From the IMG/VR virus record IMGVR_UViG_3300028608_000007, positions 62,001-126,000 of that record: a DNA stretch of 64,000 nt; one strand, given 5' to 3'. A program made the position numbers and the translations under genes. Source of the stretch: a virus. The notes beneath the pieces are model-generated. The model was given only the letters and a program-made list of their open reading frames with translations, was not told the origin of the DNA and did not search any database. This document shows, piece by piece, positions 10,351-18,601 of the stretch; the first letter of the stretch is position 1; each line of letters starts with the position of its first letter.

Positions 10351-10720
10351 TGAAAGTATCTCCTGGGTAGTCTACAGAAAGGGATGGGGTTATTGCGTAA
10401 GGTTGTCCTTGGATCACAACCAAACCAGGAGTGGGTCTGGAATGGTGGAGTAAAGCCTCACGAACTTCCAGGACATCCGCGTCATCGTAGACGGAGTCAG
10501 GGAGTTCGAAGTCTTTCTTTAGCACATTACCCAGACGCACTACCTCGTCCAAGTCCATGTTGCCGACACCGGCTTTGATCTGATCCATCACTCGACGCTG
10601 GACGCTCTCAGGGAATTGATCCCCGGCAGCCTTACGTACCAGTTCGATGATGTGACACCGGGCGACGAACTCTACAACCGTACCCAGTGTGAAATTCTTG
10701 AAGTGCTTCATCGCGTCCAT
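10343..10720 (-). CDS. Hypothetical protein, 125 residues
   Basis: The start at 10720 has GGAGATC at a good distance. The product begins MDAMKHFKNFTLGTVV and appears to be an all-alpha soluble protein with a short C-terminal beta region. No domain is recognised. It is the first gene of the left minus-strand group, about 40 bases downstream of a TATAT-type promoter candidate. Confidence 0.65.
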   Translation of the reverse strand: MDAMKHFKNFTLGTVVEFVARCHIIELVRKAAGDQFPESVQRRVMDQIKAGVGNMDLDEVVRLGNVLKKDFELPDSVYDDADVLEVREALLHHSRPTPGLVVIQGQPYAITPSLSVDYPGDTFNV

Positions 10721-10754
10721 AATTGATCTCCGTAGATCGAAAGGTTAGGTAGCT

Positions 10755-10778
10755 CATGGGGGTAATATATACTTGAAA
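10755..10778 (-). promoter_or_regulatory. Candidate early-type promoter, TATATATTACC
   Basis: Read on the minus strand, AAGTATATATTACC lies about 42 bases upstream of the start at 10720. It contains TATATTAC, the early promoter consensus described for phiKZ-like phages. Related elements occur near 18,915, 22,243 and 30,044, each 40-55 bases before a minus-strand gene. Confidence 0.55.
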
Positions 10779-10929
10779 TTCAGTTGTTTCCAGTCAGTCT
10801 AAAACTACATAAGTCCTGTCTCCTATGTCAGTTCCGCGTAGTGTTTTCAAACCCAGTTTTGAGAACCTAATGTTATAGTCACGGACAACTTTTAGTCCTT
10901 CGTACAGCCCAAAGTTCAAGGTTAGAACC
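10779..10929 (+). promoter_or_regulatory. Divergent intergenic region with probable nrdA promoter
   Basis: This gap separates the divergent 10,343-10,720 gene and nrdA. On the plus strand TAATGTTATAGTC near 10,868-10,881 resembles an extended -10 element. TTATAGAC also occurs near 45,986 and 57,380 on the minus strand. AAGG 9 bases before the ATG is the nrdA ribosome binding site. I see no small gene here. The promoter call is tentative. Confidence 0.35.
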
Positions 10930-13437
10930 ATGATTCGAGAGATGATCAAATTCGACGGCACTCGTGAGCCGTTCATTGCAGAAAAGCCTGCTCGCTGGAC
11001 GCAATGGGGTGCCCGAAAGCTCGGTAAACGCGTGGACTGGCCGAGTATTCTCGCAGAAGCAGTAAATGAATGTCCTCCTGTCCTGTCCACTCTGGACTTC
11101 CAGGAGAAGCTGGTAGACGTGACCCTTCGTGGTGAGTCGTGGGCACACTACCTGATGGCCGGTCGCCTTTATGCCCCGCTTATCGCAAAGAAGACCTTCG
11201 GTAACGAGATTCCGACTGTACAGGAACTCCACCACCGCATGGCCGATCGTGGCTATATGTACCTCCTGGACTACTCTGATGCTGAGTACGCCGAGGTTCA
11301 GAAGCTGATCGACCACAAGAAAGACCAGACTTACCCGCACTTCCGCAGTGAGTACATCTACAAGAAGTACGCTCTGCAAAACCGCATCGGTTCCAGCAAG
11401 GAAGTCTTCGAGACTCCTCAGTTCGTGTACATGCGCATGGCTATGGCTCTCTCCGAAGATCAGCCGCGTGATCGTCGTATGCGTGACGTAGCCAAGTTCT
11501 ACGAGCACCTTTCCGACGCCCGCATCAACGCCCCGACTCCGAACTACGTGAACCTGGGTACTCCACTACGTGGCTTCGCTTCTTGCTGCATCTACAGCAA
11601 CGAAGACACCGCTGCCTCCATCGGTATCGGTCTGCACATCGCTTACACCATGACCTACATGTCCGCAGGTTGTGGTACTCACCTGAACACTCGTTCGCTG
11701 GGTGACCCTGTCCGTGGTGGCATGATCCGTCACCAAGGCAAACTGCCGTACGCTCGTGCTACCAAAGCCATGGTTGAAGCCAACCTGCAAAATGGTCGTG
11801 GTGGCGCTGATACCCTGACCTGGCAGTTGCACGATCCAGAAAACGAAACCATGCTGCAACTTCAGAACCCGATGTCGACTGTGGACAAGCAGATCCGTGG
11901 TATCGACTACTCGGTGACCGTCTCGAAGTTCATCGCACGTTTCGCTGGTGCCAAAGGCAAGCTGTTCAAGTTCAACAGCTTCACCGCACCAGACCTGTAC
12001 GACGCGTTCTACTCCGGCGACTTCTCGCTGTTTGAAGAACTGTACGCCAAGTACGAAGCTGACCCGCTGTTCGTCAAGGACTACTTCAACGCTCGTGAGC
12101 TGATCCTGGTAGCCCTGACAGAAGCCCTGGAAACTGGTCGTTACTACCTGACCTGGGCTGACGAGATGAATCGTCACACCCCGTTCTACGATTCGATCTT
12201 CGCTTCCAACCTGTGCCAAGAAATCATGCTGCCTCAGCGTGGTTACGCCCACATGATGGACCTGTACCAAACTTCGTCGGTTGGCTACATCCGCCTGACC
12301 ACTACCGACGGTCAGCGCATGGAACTCGAAGCACCGCAGAAGGTGTGGGTAGACCGCGAGCTGGGTATGGACATGCCTATCGGGCGTATTGCTCGACCGG
12401 CTATTGCTGCGATCGAACTGCAACCAGGTGAGTCGTTCCGTACCGTGAAGGACGGTCTGACCTACGTCGTTGGTACCGTGGACGAAATCAAGCGCGAACC
12501 AGAAGTTGCCATGTGCAACATCGGTGGCGTGGTTCCGGCCAACATCGAGAGCGACGAGCAGTGGGCTGAGGTTGCCTACTACACCCTGCTGATGATCGAC
12601 ATCTGCATTCACAAAGCTGAGTACGAGCTGCCGCACATCGGCTACACGTCCAAGGCTCGTATGAACGCTGGTGTGGGCCTGATGGGTGTTGCTACCTGGA
12701 TGGCGAAGAACAACCTGAAGTACTCGACGCAGGAAGGCAAGAACGCGCTGTTCCACCTCGACGAAACGCACATGTACCACCTGATCACTCAGTCGATCAA
12801 GTTGGGCAAAGAGCGTGGCAATGCCGAGTGGATGCACCGCACCAAGTGGCCAGAAGGCTACCTGCCGCAAGACAGTGCCAACCAGAACGTTCTGGAACTG
12901 GTCACCGTCAAACCTGCACGTGACTGGGCTCCGGTTCGTCAAGCGCTGATCGAAAACGAAGGGATGCGCTTCTCCTGCGTCAACTCCCACATGCCAGGTG
13001 AATCCAGCTCGAAAGCTGCTGGTCAACCAAATGGTCGCTACCCTGTTCGTGACGTCGTCATGACCAAGACCGACAACGGCATCGTGTCGCGTTGGGCTGC
13101 ACCGGAAGGCGACATCTGGGGTGATCGTTACGAGATCGCATGGGACCTGGATTACACCCACCAGATCGACAGCTACGCCGTCGGCCAGTACTGGTGTGAC
13201 CAAGGCATGTCCGCTGACCAATGGCGTCGCCTGCCACCAGGTGAAACCGTAGGTTCGGCAGAACTGCTGCAAGGGTTCTTCCGCATGACCAAGTACGGCT
13301 TCAAATCACGCTACTACTACAACACGCTGACCACCGCTCCGAAGCGGATGGAGAACGGCGAAATCGTGATGGTCGAAGTGCGCAACACCGACTCTGCTCC
13401 AGAAGCAGACTGCGGGGCCGGTGGCTGCAAGATGTAA
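10930..13437 (+). CDS. nrdA: Class I ribonucleoside-diphosphate reductase, alpha subunit
   Basis: The 835-residue protein is the catalytic subunit that reduces ribonucleotides to deoxyribonucleotides together with NrdB. Visible active-site elements are SCCIYS (C219/C220, one being the redox cysteine), NLCQE (thiyl C429 with flanking N and E), AMCNIGG (C529, the second redox cysteine), RYYYNT (the tyrosine pair for radical transfer) and the C-terminal CGAGGC pair (C828, C833) that exchanges with thioredoxin or glutaredoxin. C429 and C529 are separated by 99 residues, against 22 in E. coli NrdA. An insertion of about 75 residues therefore sits next to the active site. nrdB follows after 55 bases with a hairpin between them. 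Confidence 0.95.
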   Translation: MIREMIKFDGTREPFIAEKPARWTQWGARKLGKRVDWPSILAEAVNECPPVLSTLDFQEKLVDVTLRGESWAHYLMAGRLYAPLIAKKTFGNEIPTVQELHHRMADRGYMYLLDYSDAEYAEVQKLIDHKKDQTYPHFRSEYIYKKYALQNRIGSSKEVFETPQFVYMRMAMALSEDQPRDRRMRDVAKFYEHLSDARINAPTPNYVNLGTPLRGFASCCIYSNEDTAASIGIGLHIAYTMTYMSAGCGTHLNTRSLGDPVRGGMIRHQGKLPYARATKAMVEANLQNGRGGADTLTWQLHDPENETMLQLQNPMSTVDKQIRGIDYSVTVSKFIARFAGAKGKLFKFNSFTAPDLYDAFYSGDFSLFEELYAKYEADPLFVKDYFNARELILVALTEALETGRYYLTWADEMNRHTPFYDSIFASNLCQEIMLPQRGYAHMMDLYQTSSVGYIRLTTTDGQRMELEAPQKVWVDRELGMDMPIGRIARPAIAAIELQPGESFRTVKDGLTYVVGTVDEIKREPEVAMCNIGGVVPANIESDEQWAEVAYYTLLMIDICIHKAEYELPHIGYTSKARMNAGVGLMGVATWMAKNNLKYSTQEGKNALFHLDETHMYHLITQSIKLGKERGNAEWMHRTKWPEGYLPQDSANQNVLELVTVKPARDWAPVRQALIENEGMRFSCVNSHMPGESSSKAAGQPNGRYPVRDVVMTKTDNGIVSRWAAPEGDIWGDRYEIAWDLDYTHQIDSYAVGQYWCDQGMSADQWRRLPPGETVGSAELLQGFFRMTKYGFKSRYYYNTLTTAPKRMENGEIVMVEVRNTDSAPEADCGAGGCKM

Positions 13438-13443
13438 TTGATA

Positions 13444-13463
13444 GGGGCTCTCTCGGGAGCCCC
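13444..13463 (+). other. Hairpin between nrdA and nrdB
   Basis: GGGGCTC and GAGCCCC can form a 7-bp stem just after the nrdA stop. There is no T-tract, so it more likely stabilises or processes the message than terminates it. Confidence 0.5.
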
Positions 13464-13492
13464 GACACTTAACGAACATTAGGGTAAAGGTA

Positions 13493-14662
13493 GTGACCAA
13501 ACCAATTATGCTGGAGATGGGTTTTCCCACAACTCCACCTGTAATCGACCAACACATCTTCAACGTTTACAAAAACGACTATCAGAACACCAGCCTGTTG
13601 CTTGGGGAGCCTGGCGGTCTGTTCGATACCGTGAACAAACAGTTCCCAGATGTCTGGAAGCTGTACAAGACCATGAAGTCGCTGGACTGGGACGAAAACG
13701 AACTACCGTTCACGTCCTGTAACGCTGAGTTCAAGAACCCACTGCTGCGCACCAAGTCGCAGAAGATGATCAAGTCGTTGGCTTGGCAATGGGAAGCAGA
13801 CTCGGTAGCGTCGCGCAGCATCAGCCACATCGTCAGCCTGTTCAACCCAGCACCTGAGCTGTGGGCAGCTTGGCAGCGTATCTCCGACAACGAAGTGGTT
13901 CACGCCGCTACGTACTCCGAGATCGTTCGTGCCTCCTTCGACAACCCACGTGAAGTACTCGACAAGATCCTCGAGATCACCGAAGCCATGCAGCGTCTGG
14001 AATCGGTTGCCCGAGAGATGCGCTGGATTCGTGAACGTGGTTTGAAGTTCCAACTGGGCTTGGTGCCGAACGACCAAGAAACCTACAACGCGATCTTCAT
14101 GTTTGCGTTCGTGATGCTGGTGCTGGAACGTCTCCAGTTCATGGCGTCGTTTGCTGTGACCTTCGCACTGGCGGCAGAAGACCTGTTTATCCCAATCGGG
14201 AAGATGGTTCAGAAGATCGCCCAAGACGAATACGAAGTACACACCGCGCTGGACTTCACCGTCCTTTATATGGAGATGCAAACCGAGCGTGGGCAAATCG
14301 CCTACCAGGAACTGCGTCCTCGTATGAACGCGTTGCTGAACGAAGTCATCGCCACCGAAATGAACTGGTCCGATTTCGTCTTCCTGGACGACGAGACTGG
14401 CAACTACGTGGAAGACCTCAAGTACTGCAACCGCAAGCAGCTCAAGGACTTCGTACTGTTCAACGGTACCTTCATTGCCCGTTCGATGCGACTGGACATG
14501 GAGTACCCACAAATCGAAAACCTCCCGCTCCACTACATGAAGACCTGGATGAACATGGGTGATACCCAGCCTTCTCCACAAGAGCAAGCCAATGCTCAGT
14601 ACAAGGTCAACGTGGTCGTGCGTGATGACGCCGAAGTGGAGTTTGACCTGAGTGGATTCTGA
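13493..14662 (+). CDS. nrdB: Class I ribonucleoside-diphosphate reductase, beta subunit
   Basis: The 389-residue radical-generating subunit starts at GTG 13493. Metal and radical residues match NrdB: D103 (WEADS), E134-H137 and the radical tyrosine Y141 in NEVVHAATYSE, and a glutamate near 229 (LAAED). The last motif reads AQDEYEVH (D245 to H250); E. coli has RDEALH, so this protein has one extra residue between the conserved glutamate and histidine. It partners the NrdA encoded just upstream. The missing NrdA-type redox cysteines and the helical composition confirm the beta subunit. Confidence 0.93.
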   Translation: MTKPIMLEMGFPTTPPVIDQHIFNVYKNDYQNTSLLLGEPGGLFDTVNKQFPDVWKLYKTMKSLDWDENELPFTSCNAEFKNPLLRTKSQKMIKSLAWQWEADSVASRSISHIVSLFNPAPELWAAWQRISDNEVVHAATYSEIVRASFDNPREVLDKILEITEAMQRLESVAREMRWIRERGLKFQLGLVPNDQETYNAIFMFAFVMLVLERLQFMASFAVTFALAAEDLFIPIGKMVQKIAQDEYEVHTALDFTVLYMEMQTERGQIAYQELRPRMNALLNEVIATEMNWSDFVFLDDETGNYVEDLKYCNRKQLKDFVLFNGTFIARSMRLDMEYPQIENLPLHYMKTWMNMGDTQPSPQEQANAQYKVNVVVRDDAEVEFDLSGF

Positions 14663-14672
14663 GGCACGGCTT

Positions 14673-14795
14673 ATGGAAGAGTTGACTAAGTTATCGTTGT
14701 TGGTGTTGGCGGTAGGTGTGTCGATCTTTGCAACTGCTTTGTGGTTGTTCTTCCGTGATGTAAAGAGTGAAGGAAGAAAGAATGGAACATCATGA
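14673..14795 (+). CDS. Small membrane protein, 40 residues
   Basis: The frame starts 10 bases after nrdB with GAGG 8 bases upstream. The product begins MEELTKLSLLVLAVG and has one hydrophobic helix (about residues 7-28) followed by a basic, hydrophilic tail. It overlaps the next small gene by 14 bases. Function is unknown. The orientation predicted by the basic tail is C-terminus in the cytoplasm. Confidence 0.6.
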   Translation: MEELTKLSLLVLAVGVSIFATALWLFFRDVKSEGRKNGTS

Positions 14796-14895
14796 GTTTG
14801 GCGTGGCACACGTCATTCTTGTTGTAATGGTTGTAGGGGTCTTGTTACTTAAGGTCTCCGACTTTTGGAAAGGACGCAAAAATGGGAATCGGTGA
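14782..14895 (+). CDS. Small membrane protein, 37 residues
   Basis: The frame starts at ATG 14782 with AAGGAAG upstream and overlaps both neighbours by 14 bases. It encodes MEHHEFGVAHVIL followed by a strongly hydrophobic stretch (VVMVVGVLLL) and a basic tail (FWKGRKNGNR). It resembles the preceding gene in layout: one helix and then a basic end. No family is recognised. Confidence 0.55.
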   Translation: MEHHEFGVAHVILVVMVVGVLLLKVSDFWKGRKNGNR

Positions 14896-15151
14896 AAACT
14901 CATTCGACGTCATTCGTGGTTTGCGCATCATCATTGAGTGCAACCACTATCCCATCCGACCTGAACATCGCGACGGCGAACTCACCTTCGAAGGCGGTTC
15001 TACGTGGTATTTCAAGATCATCAATGGCCTGTGCATCCCAAGTGATGTGAAAGAGTTGTTCAATGTACACGGTATTGGTTTGGTCATTGCCAAACAGTTT
15101 GGTGCCGAGTCCTGTAAATTCTACGGTGACCGTAACGGCTTCCTGACATAA
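14882..15151 (+). CDS. Hypothetical protein, 89 residues
   Basis: The start at 14882 follows AAAGGA at a good distance. The product begins MGIGENSFDVIRGLRIII, is soluble and mainly beta in composition. No family is recognised. It is the last gene of the nrdA-nrdB transcript and ends at a bidirectional terminator. Confidence 0.65.
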   Translation: MGIGENSFDVIRGLRIIIECNHYPIRPEHRDGELTFEGGSTWYFKIINGLCIPSDVKELFNVHGIGLVIAKQFGAESCKFYGDRNGFLT

Positions 15152-15187
15152 AAAAAAAAGAAGGGGTGCGAGCCCCTTCTTTTTTAT
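15149..15187. terminator. Bidirectional terminator
   Basis: AAGAAGGGG-TGCGAG-CCCCTTCTT is flanked by an A-run on the left and a T-run on the right. It can end both the plus-strand nrd operon and the minus-strand operon that converges on it. Confidence 0.93.
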
Positions 15188-15196
15188 GCCGCCTGT

Positions 15197-15826
15197 TTAG
15201 GACGGCATCAGTTCACAGCGGTGAGACAGGTAGTAGAAGTTCGGATCTCGATTTGGATGTACTTCACGCAATGCGATATTGAACCGCACACCTTCCACTC
15301 GCTCAGTCTTGTAGGTGTGTCGCATGGCTTTCTGGAGACAGAGGATCAGGTTGAAGCAATCCTGTTTGTCAGAAGGCAAGCGGGAGAAGCCACGATCAAT
15401 GTCGAGGAACTTCGCCAGGTGTGCAGCAGCCCAATGTCGAATGGTGGAGTCGTACTCCATGTCGGCGATTTCTGGACGATCAGCGCACAGGTAATCGTAA
15501 CCGTGATTCACGGCATCCCACGTAGCACGACGAGGGAGGATCACGATGTGATGATCGAAGTCATCCTGCGCGTGGAAGAAAGCACCACGAATGTGGATGT
15601 TGCGGTTGGAGAGACAGGTGGGGTAACGACGCACGTGGTTCGCCAACTCGTCTTCTACGCGGGCCTGAACCCGATCAAAGGTGGTGGCGTTATGCATCCG
15701 GGCCTCGGGCCGAGCCAACTTGTTGTAGTGACTGTGCAGTTCTGCCAGACGAGCCAGATCTACATCGTTCAGGGTATCGCCACCGTCTACAGACAGGGTG
15801 ATGTCAACACGGTTAAAACCAGCCAT
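15197..15826 (-). CDS. Hypothetical protein, 209 residues
   Basis: The gene overlaps the upstream stop (TAATG). The product begins MAGFNRVDITLSVDGGD and has a histidine- and aspartate-rich middle (FFHAQDDFDHHIVI). It has no signal peptide or membrane helix, and no family is recognised. It is the final gene of the 22-15 kb minus-strand group. Confidence 0.65.
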   Translation of the reverse strand: MAGFNRVDITLSVDGGDTLNDVDLARLAELHSHYNKLARPEARMHNATTFDRVQARVEDELANHVRRYPTCLSNRNIHIRGAFFHAQDDFDHHIVILPRRATWDAVNHGYDYLCADRPEIADMEYDSTIRHWAAAHLAKFLDIDRGFSRLPSDKQDCFNLILCLQKAMRHTYKTERVEGVRFNIALREVHPNRDPNFYYLSHRCELMPS

Positions 15827-16344
15827 TATTTACCCTCCTTAGGGCATTGCATGAATTGAACGTCAGCGTGACCACCAGCGGTCACAGTTGGTACGATGTA
15901 GTACATGGTGTGGTGCTTGATAATTACATAAGACTGACCCACGTTAGCTCGCATCTGGTGATACAGCGAATCAGTCAACTTGATGCGGTATTTGTGGGAA
16001 CCGATCAACAACAGAGAAGTGGCACCTGCACCCAACTTCTCATCTTCGATCTTGTCATCCATCAGGTAACCGCCGTAGACCACAGTCGCCGGATAGAGAC
16101 CGACTGTCTTGCGGTTGGTGCGCGACATCACCATCGCTTGGAACTCACCCACGATTTTATCGTTAGGGTGAGACTGGACGTCGATGACGTTTTCCTCAGG
16201 CTCTGGTTTGGGCTTACGCTTTTCATCCAGAACTTTTTGAAGCATCGCGATCTGTTCTTCGAGAGCTTTCTCGGACCAGTCTTTGTAATCGTGGCCGCAA
16301 CGGCACGGTGTATCCCAGCATTTAACGCAGTCAGACATTCCCAT
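15826..16344 (-). CDS. Hypothetical protein with N-terminal cysteine motif
   Basis: The 172-residue product has an N-terminal cysteine cluster (CVKCWDTPCRCGH, residues 6-18) that could bind zinc. A charged coiled-coil-like segment (EKALEEQIAMLQKVLDEKRK) and a beta-rich C-terminal domain follow. The start at 16344 has AAGGA 8 bases upstream. No family is recognised; a nucleic-acid or protein-binding role is possible from the putative zinc motif. Confidence 0.6.
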   Translation of the reverse strand: MGMSDCVKCWDTPCRCGHDYKDWSEKALEEQIAMLQKVLDEKRKPKPEPEENVIDVQSHPNDKIVGEFQAMVMSRTNRKTVGLYPATVVYGGYLMDDKIEDEKLGAGATSLLLIGSHKYRIKLTDSLYHQMRANVGQSYVIIKHHTMYYIVPTVTAGGHADVQFMQCPKEGK

Positions 16345-17071
16345 CGGAGGGTTCCTTTCGAATGGTTACGAGAACAGTGAAGGTAGTTATGTCCCGATCT
16401 TCCGAAGACATCGAGAGCCGCCACTGATTTTTCTTCTCACGGAATCGAACAGCCTTGTTACAGAGGGAGACGAAGAACTTCACGCCTCCCGTCGAATAAT
16501 CTCGCGCTACACCCCGAGTCTTGGCCAAAGGGAGTTGACGCACTGGGACCATGGTCTGTCCCTTGTTGATCCCTACCAGTTTGGCAGAGACCACTTCACA
16601 ACCAGGGTAAAGAGTCGACAGGTTGACGCTGTCATTACGAGGAACGACAACCCGCTTGACTTTGAGGTACGGTTTCTTGGTGGTACGTTTTCCTTCTTTC
16701 TTACGGAGTGGTTGCATCCATCGCCCATAAACCTTCATTAACTGTTCATAGGTAAGGATAACGGGAGGACCCAGTTCAGGCCAAGGGAAGTCAGTCGCAT
16801 TGCACTGCTTGAATGTGACCTCGGTATCCTTGAGGAAGGCTGCTTTCTCAGGACCAGACCAACGTGCCAGCACCTGTGGACAGGAACCGAAACGCTTGAA
16901 GAACATCACTTGGGTGTTAGGGTGGTTTTCAAAACCTTTGTGGTAGGTGCGCATTACCACAAAGATACTACTGCGACCAACTAGCCACGCTTTGACGTTT
17001 GCCTTGGCCTCCACGTGAAGTGCTCGTGGTTGGGCGAAGTAGCGACGGATGTGGGGATGCTGTGGGATCAT
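16331..17071 (-). CDS. Hypothetical protein, 246 residues
   Basis: The start at 17071 has AAAGGTG upstream. The product begins MIPQHPHIRRYFAQP, is strongly basic (for example RKKEGKRTTKKPYLKVKR near residues 123-140) and soluble. No domain is recognised. The overall charge would suit nucleic-acid binding, but no motif supports that. Both neighbours overlap it slightly, so it belongs to the same operon. Confidence 0.6.
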   Translation of the reverse strand: MIPQHPHIRRYFAQPRALHVEAKANVKAWLVGRSSIFVVMRTYHKGFENHPNTQVMFFKRFGSCPQVLARWSGPEKAAFLKDTEVTFKQCNATDFPWPELGPPVILTYEQLMKVYGRWMQPLRKKEGKRTTKKPYLKVKRVVVPRNDSVNLSTLYPGCEVVSAKLVGINKGQTMVPVRQLPLAKTRGVARDYSTGGVKFFVSLCNKAVRFREKKNQWRLSMSSEDRDITTFTVLVTIRKEPSDGNV

Positions 17072-17409
17072 CGTGCACCTTTAGAGCGTTGGGTCAGTAG
17101 TTGGATTTCGCGAGGTATCGAACGAGCAGACGGAATGACTGCCATGTAGTAAGTGCCCCCGAAGAACGTTACCTTGACCACTGTACCCGGAACCAGTTTC
17201 CACGCCTCAGCATGTTTCGCTTTGACGTAGTACAAACGACCGTTCAACATCACGATGGCCGTTTCCTGGAACTTGCTGACCTTGATACCAGAGATCTCAC
17301 CGCGATCAACTTCACGAGCACCACGCTGACGTGCCAAATCCATTGGGATATTCATGTCAGCTTCACGCGGGTCATTTACAACAGTGTTACGACCATACTT
17401 CGAGGACAT
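17068..17409 (-). CDS. Hypothetical protein, 113 residues
   Basis: The start at 17409 has AAGGAG upstream. The product begins MSSKYGRNTVVNDPREAD; its middle (VMLNGRLYYVKAKHAEAW) looks like a small beta-barrel fold. The C-terminus is basic. No family is recognised. Confidence 0.6.
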   Translation of the reverse strand: MSSKYGRNTVVNDPREADMNIPMDLARQRGAREVDRGEISGIKVSKFQETAIVMLNGRLYYVKAKHAEAWKLVPGTVVKVTFFGGTYYMAVIPSARSIPREIQLLTQRSKGAR

Positions 17410-17436
17410 CTAAACAACTCCTTGTAGTTACTGCTC

Positions 17437-17952
17437 TTATTTTCCCTTCTGAGGGAAACGTTTGTTCAGTTCTTCGACAATCTCAGGGATTGACAAAATG
17501 TGGACGGGTGCCGGGCCTTCACGCAGGGTGTCCTTGGCCAGACAGATTGCATTGCGGATGTCATCATTGTGAACATCCATTGCGGCGTACAGTACCTCTT
17601 CGGTTTCCACATAGTTACCGCGGATACCGACTACACCTGGACCCCACGGGATTACCCGCTTGGCCAAGCTTGCTTTCTTCCCAACCGAGGTCTCAGCACG
17701 GGTCCATTCTTCGATGCGACCAGAGTGAGTGATCAGCCAGCCACGCAGGGCACCCTCGCCACAGTTCTCGAAAGAATTATCACCATCGAGGTAGGCGATC
17801 AGGTTAAACGCGTTAGCAGCCAGCGGTACCAAGAAACCGTGTTTGGTGTACAGGGCATCTGTCGTCAGCTTCATACGCAAGCCGTTTACACGGTAGAGGT
17901 CAGAGATAAAAGCGATCTCGTTACCGTTCATCAGGATGAAGTTGTCGTTCAT
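17437..17952 (-). CDS. Ntn-hydrolase-like protein (possible), 171 residues
   Basis: The protein begins MNDNFILMNGNEIAFISD. Its arrangement of short beta strands, a mid-section VVGIRGNYVETEEVLYAAM and a late helix before APVHILSIPE resembles the proteasome/HslV beta-subunit fold. No N-terminal Thr, Ser or Cys nucleophile follows the Met, so it would be inactive if the fold is right. It overlaps the next gene upstream by ATGA, and that gene looks like a second member. The fold assignment is by pattern only and needs a profile or structure search. Confidence 0.4.
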   Translation of the reverse strand: MNDNFILMNGNEIAFISDLYRVNGLRMKLTTDALYTKHGFLVPLAANAFNLIAYLDGDNSFENCGEGALRGWLITHSGRIEEWTRAETSVGKKASLAKRVIPWGPGVVGIRGNYVETEEVLYAAMDVHNDDIRNAICLAKDTLREGPAPVHILSIPEIVEELNKRFPQKGK

Positions 17953-18533
17953 TTGCTAGCCTTGGCTTTACGTGGAGTTGGAACCTTACGCGGGAACTTC
18001 TTCAGATCGGACAACACGTAGTAGTCACAACCCATCCCACACGTTGCCGTTTGTTTGTTCAACCGGTTGATCATATCAACAGCGCCCAGACCCGCCTTGT
18101 GGTAGGTATTGGCGAAATTGATCTCAGAACCCGTACAGTGGAATCGAGTGATGTCCTCAGCCCGCACTGTCAGTTCCTTCTTGTCTTCATCGTAACAGAT
18201 GAACCACAAGTTCTCAGCGGTACAGACATACAGACGCCTTGCGTTCCCAACGGCATAACCGGTCAGGACCATGGCTTCCTCATCGGTGAACTCCAATGGG
18301 TTGCCTTCGTCATAGCTCAAATAAAAAGCAGTGAGTCGCGCCGTGAGCAACGTGCGAATCAACGCCACGTCAACGGGAAGTGGATCAGAACCCACAATAC
18401 CGATAACGAAACGTTTCTCGTCTTCGATGTGCAGTTTGAGTCCCGGTTCGCGATACTCAACACGAGTACCACAATTCACCAACATCTGTTTATCGGCAGC
18501 GATTACGCCGTCCTTGATTACAACCATCGACAT
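17949..18533 (-). CDS. Ntn-hydrolase (proteasome/HslV)-like protein, 194 residues
   Basis: The N-terminus MSMVVIKDGVIAADKQ, then KRFVIGIVGSDP and the later GLGAVDMINRLN, match the order of strands and helices in proteasome-type Ntn hydrolases (strand, DG turn, AAD, then an IG..G strand and a helix). Ser2 could be the nucleophile after Met removal. It has two C-terminal cysteines (TCGMGC) and a basic tail. The start has AAGGGAG upstream. It could be a peptidase or an inactive homologue; the family call is moderate to low confidence. Confidence 0.45.
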   Translation of the reverse strand: MSMVVIKDGVIAADKQMLVNCGTRVEYREPGLKLHIEDEKRFVIGIVGSDPLPVDVALIRTLLTARLTAFYLSYDEGNPLEFTDEEAMVLTGYAVGNARRLYVCTAENLWFICYDEDKKELTVRAEDITRFHCTGSEINFANTYHKAGLGAVDMINRLNKQTATCGMGCDYYVLSDLKKFPRKVPTPRKAKASK

Positions 18534-18554
18534 CTACTTGACTCCCTTGAGTAA

Positions 18555-18590
18555 CGGCATAGAGAGTGAGGCTGCGTGGGCCTCACTCCT
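18555..18590 (-). terminator. Hairpin terminator with TATGCC end
   Basis: On the minus strand GAGTGAGGC-CCACGCA-GCCTCACTC is followed by TCTATGCCG. It follows the 86-residue gene ending at 18602. Confidence 0.75.
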
Positions 18591-18601
18591 TGAGCCTAAG
18601 C

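Noticed and set aside
12217-12513. Active intein in NrdA
   Set aside because: The segment has no clear N-terminal Cys/Ser splice block and no HN-C/S/T end at its right border. It is reported only as an insertion with loose Hint similarity.
11566-13272. A 568-codon open frame on the minus strand inside nrdA
   Set aside because: It is the antisense shadow of nrdA, produced by biased codons. The plus strand carries all RNR motifs.
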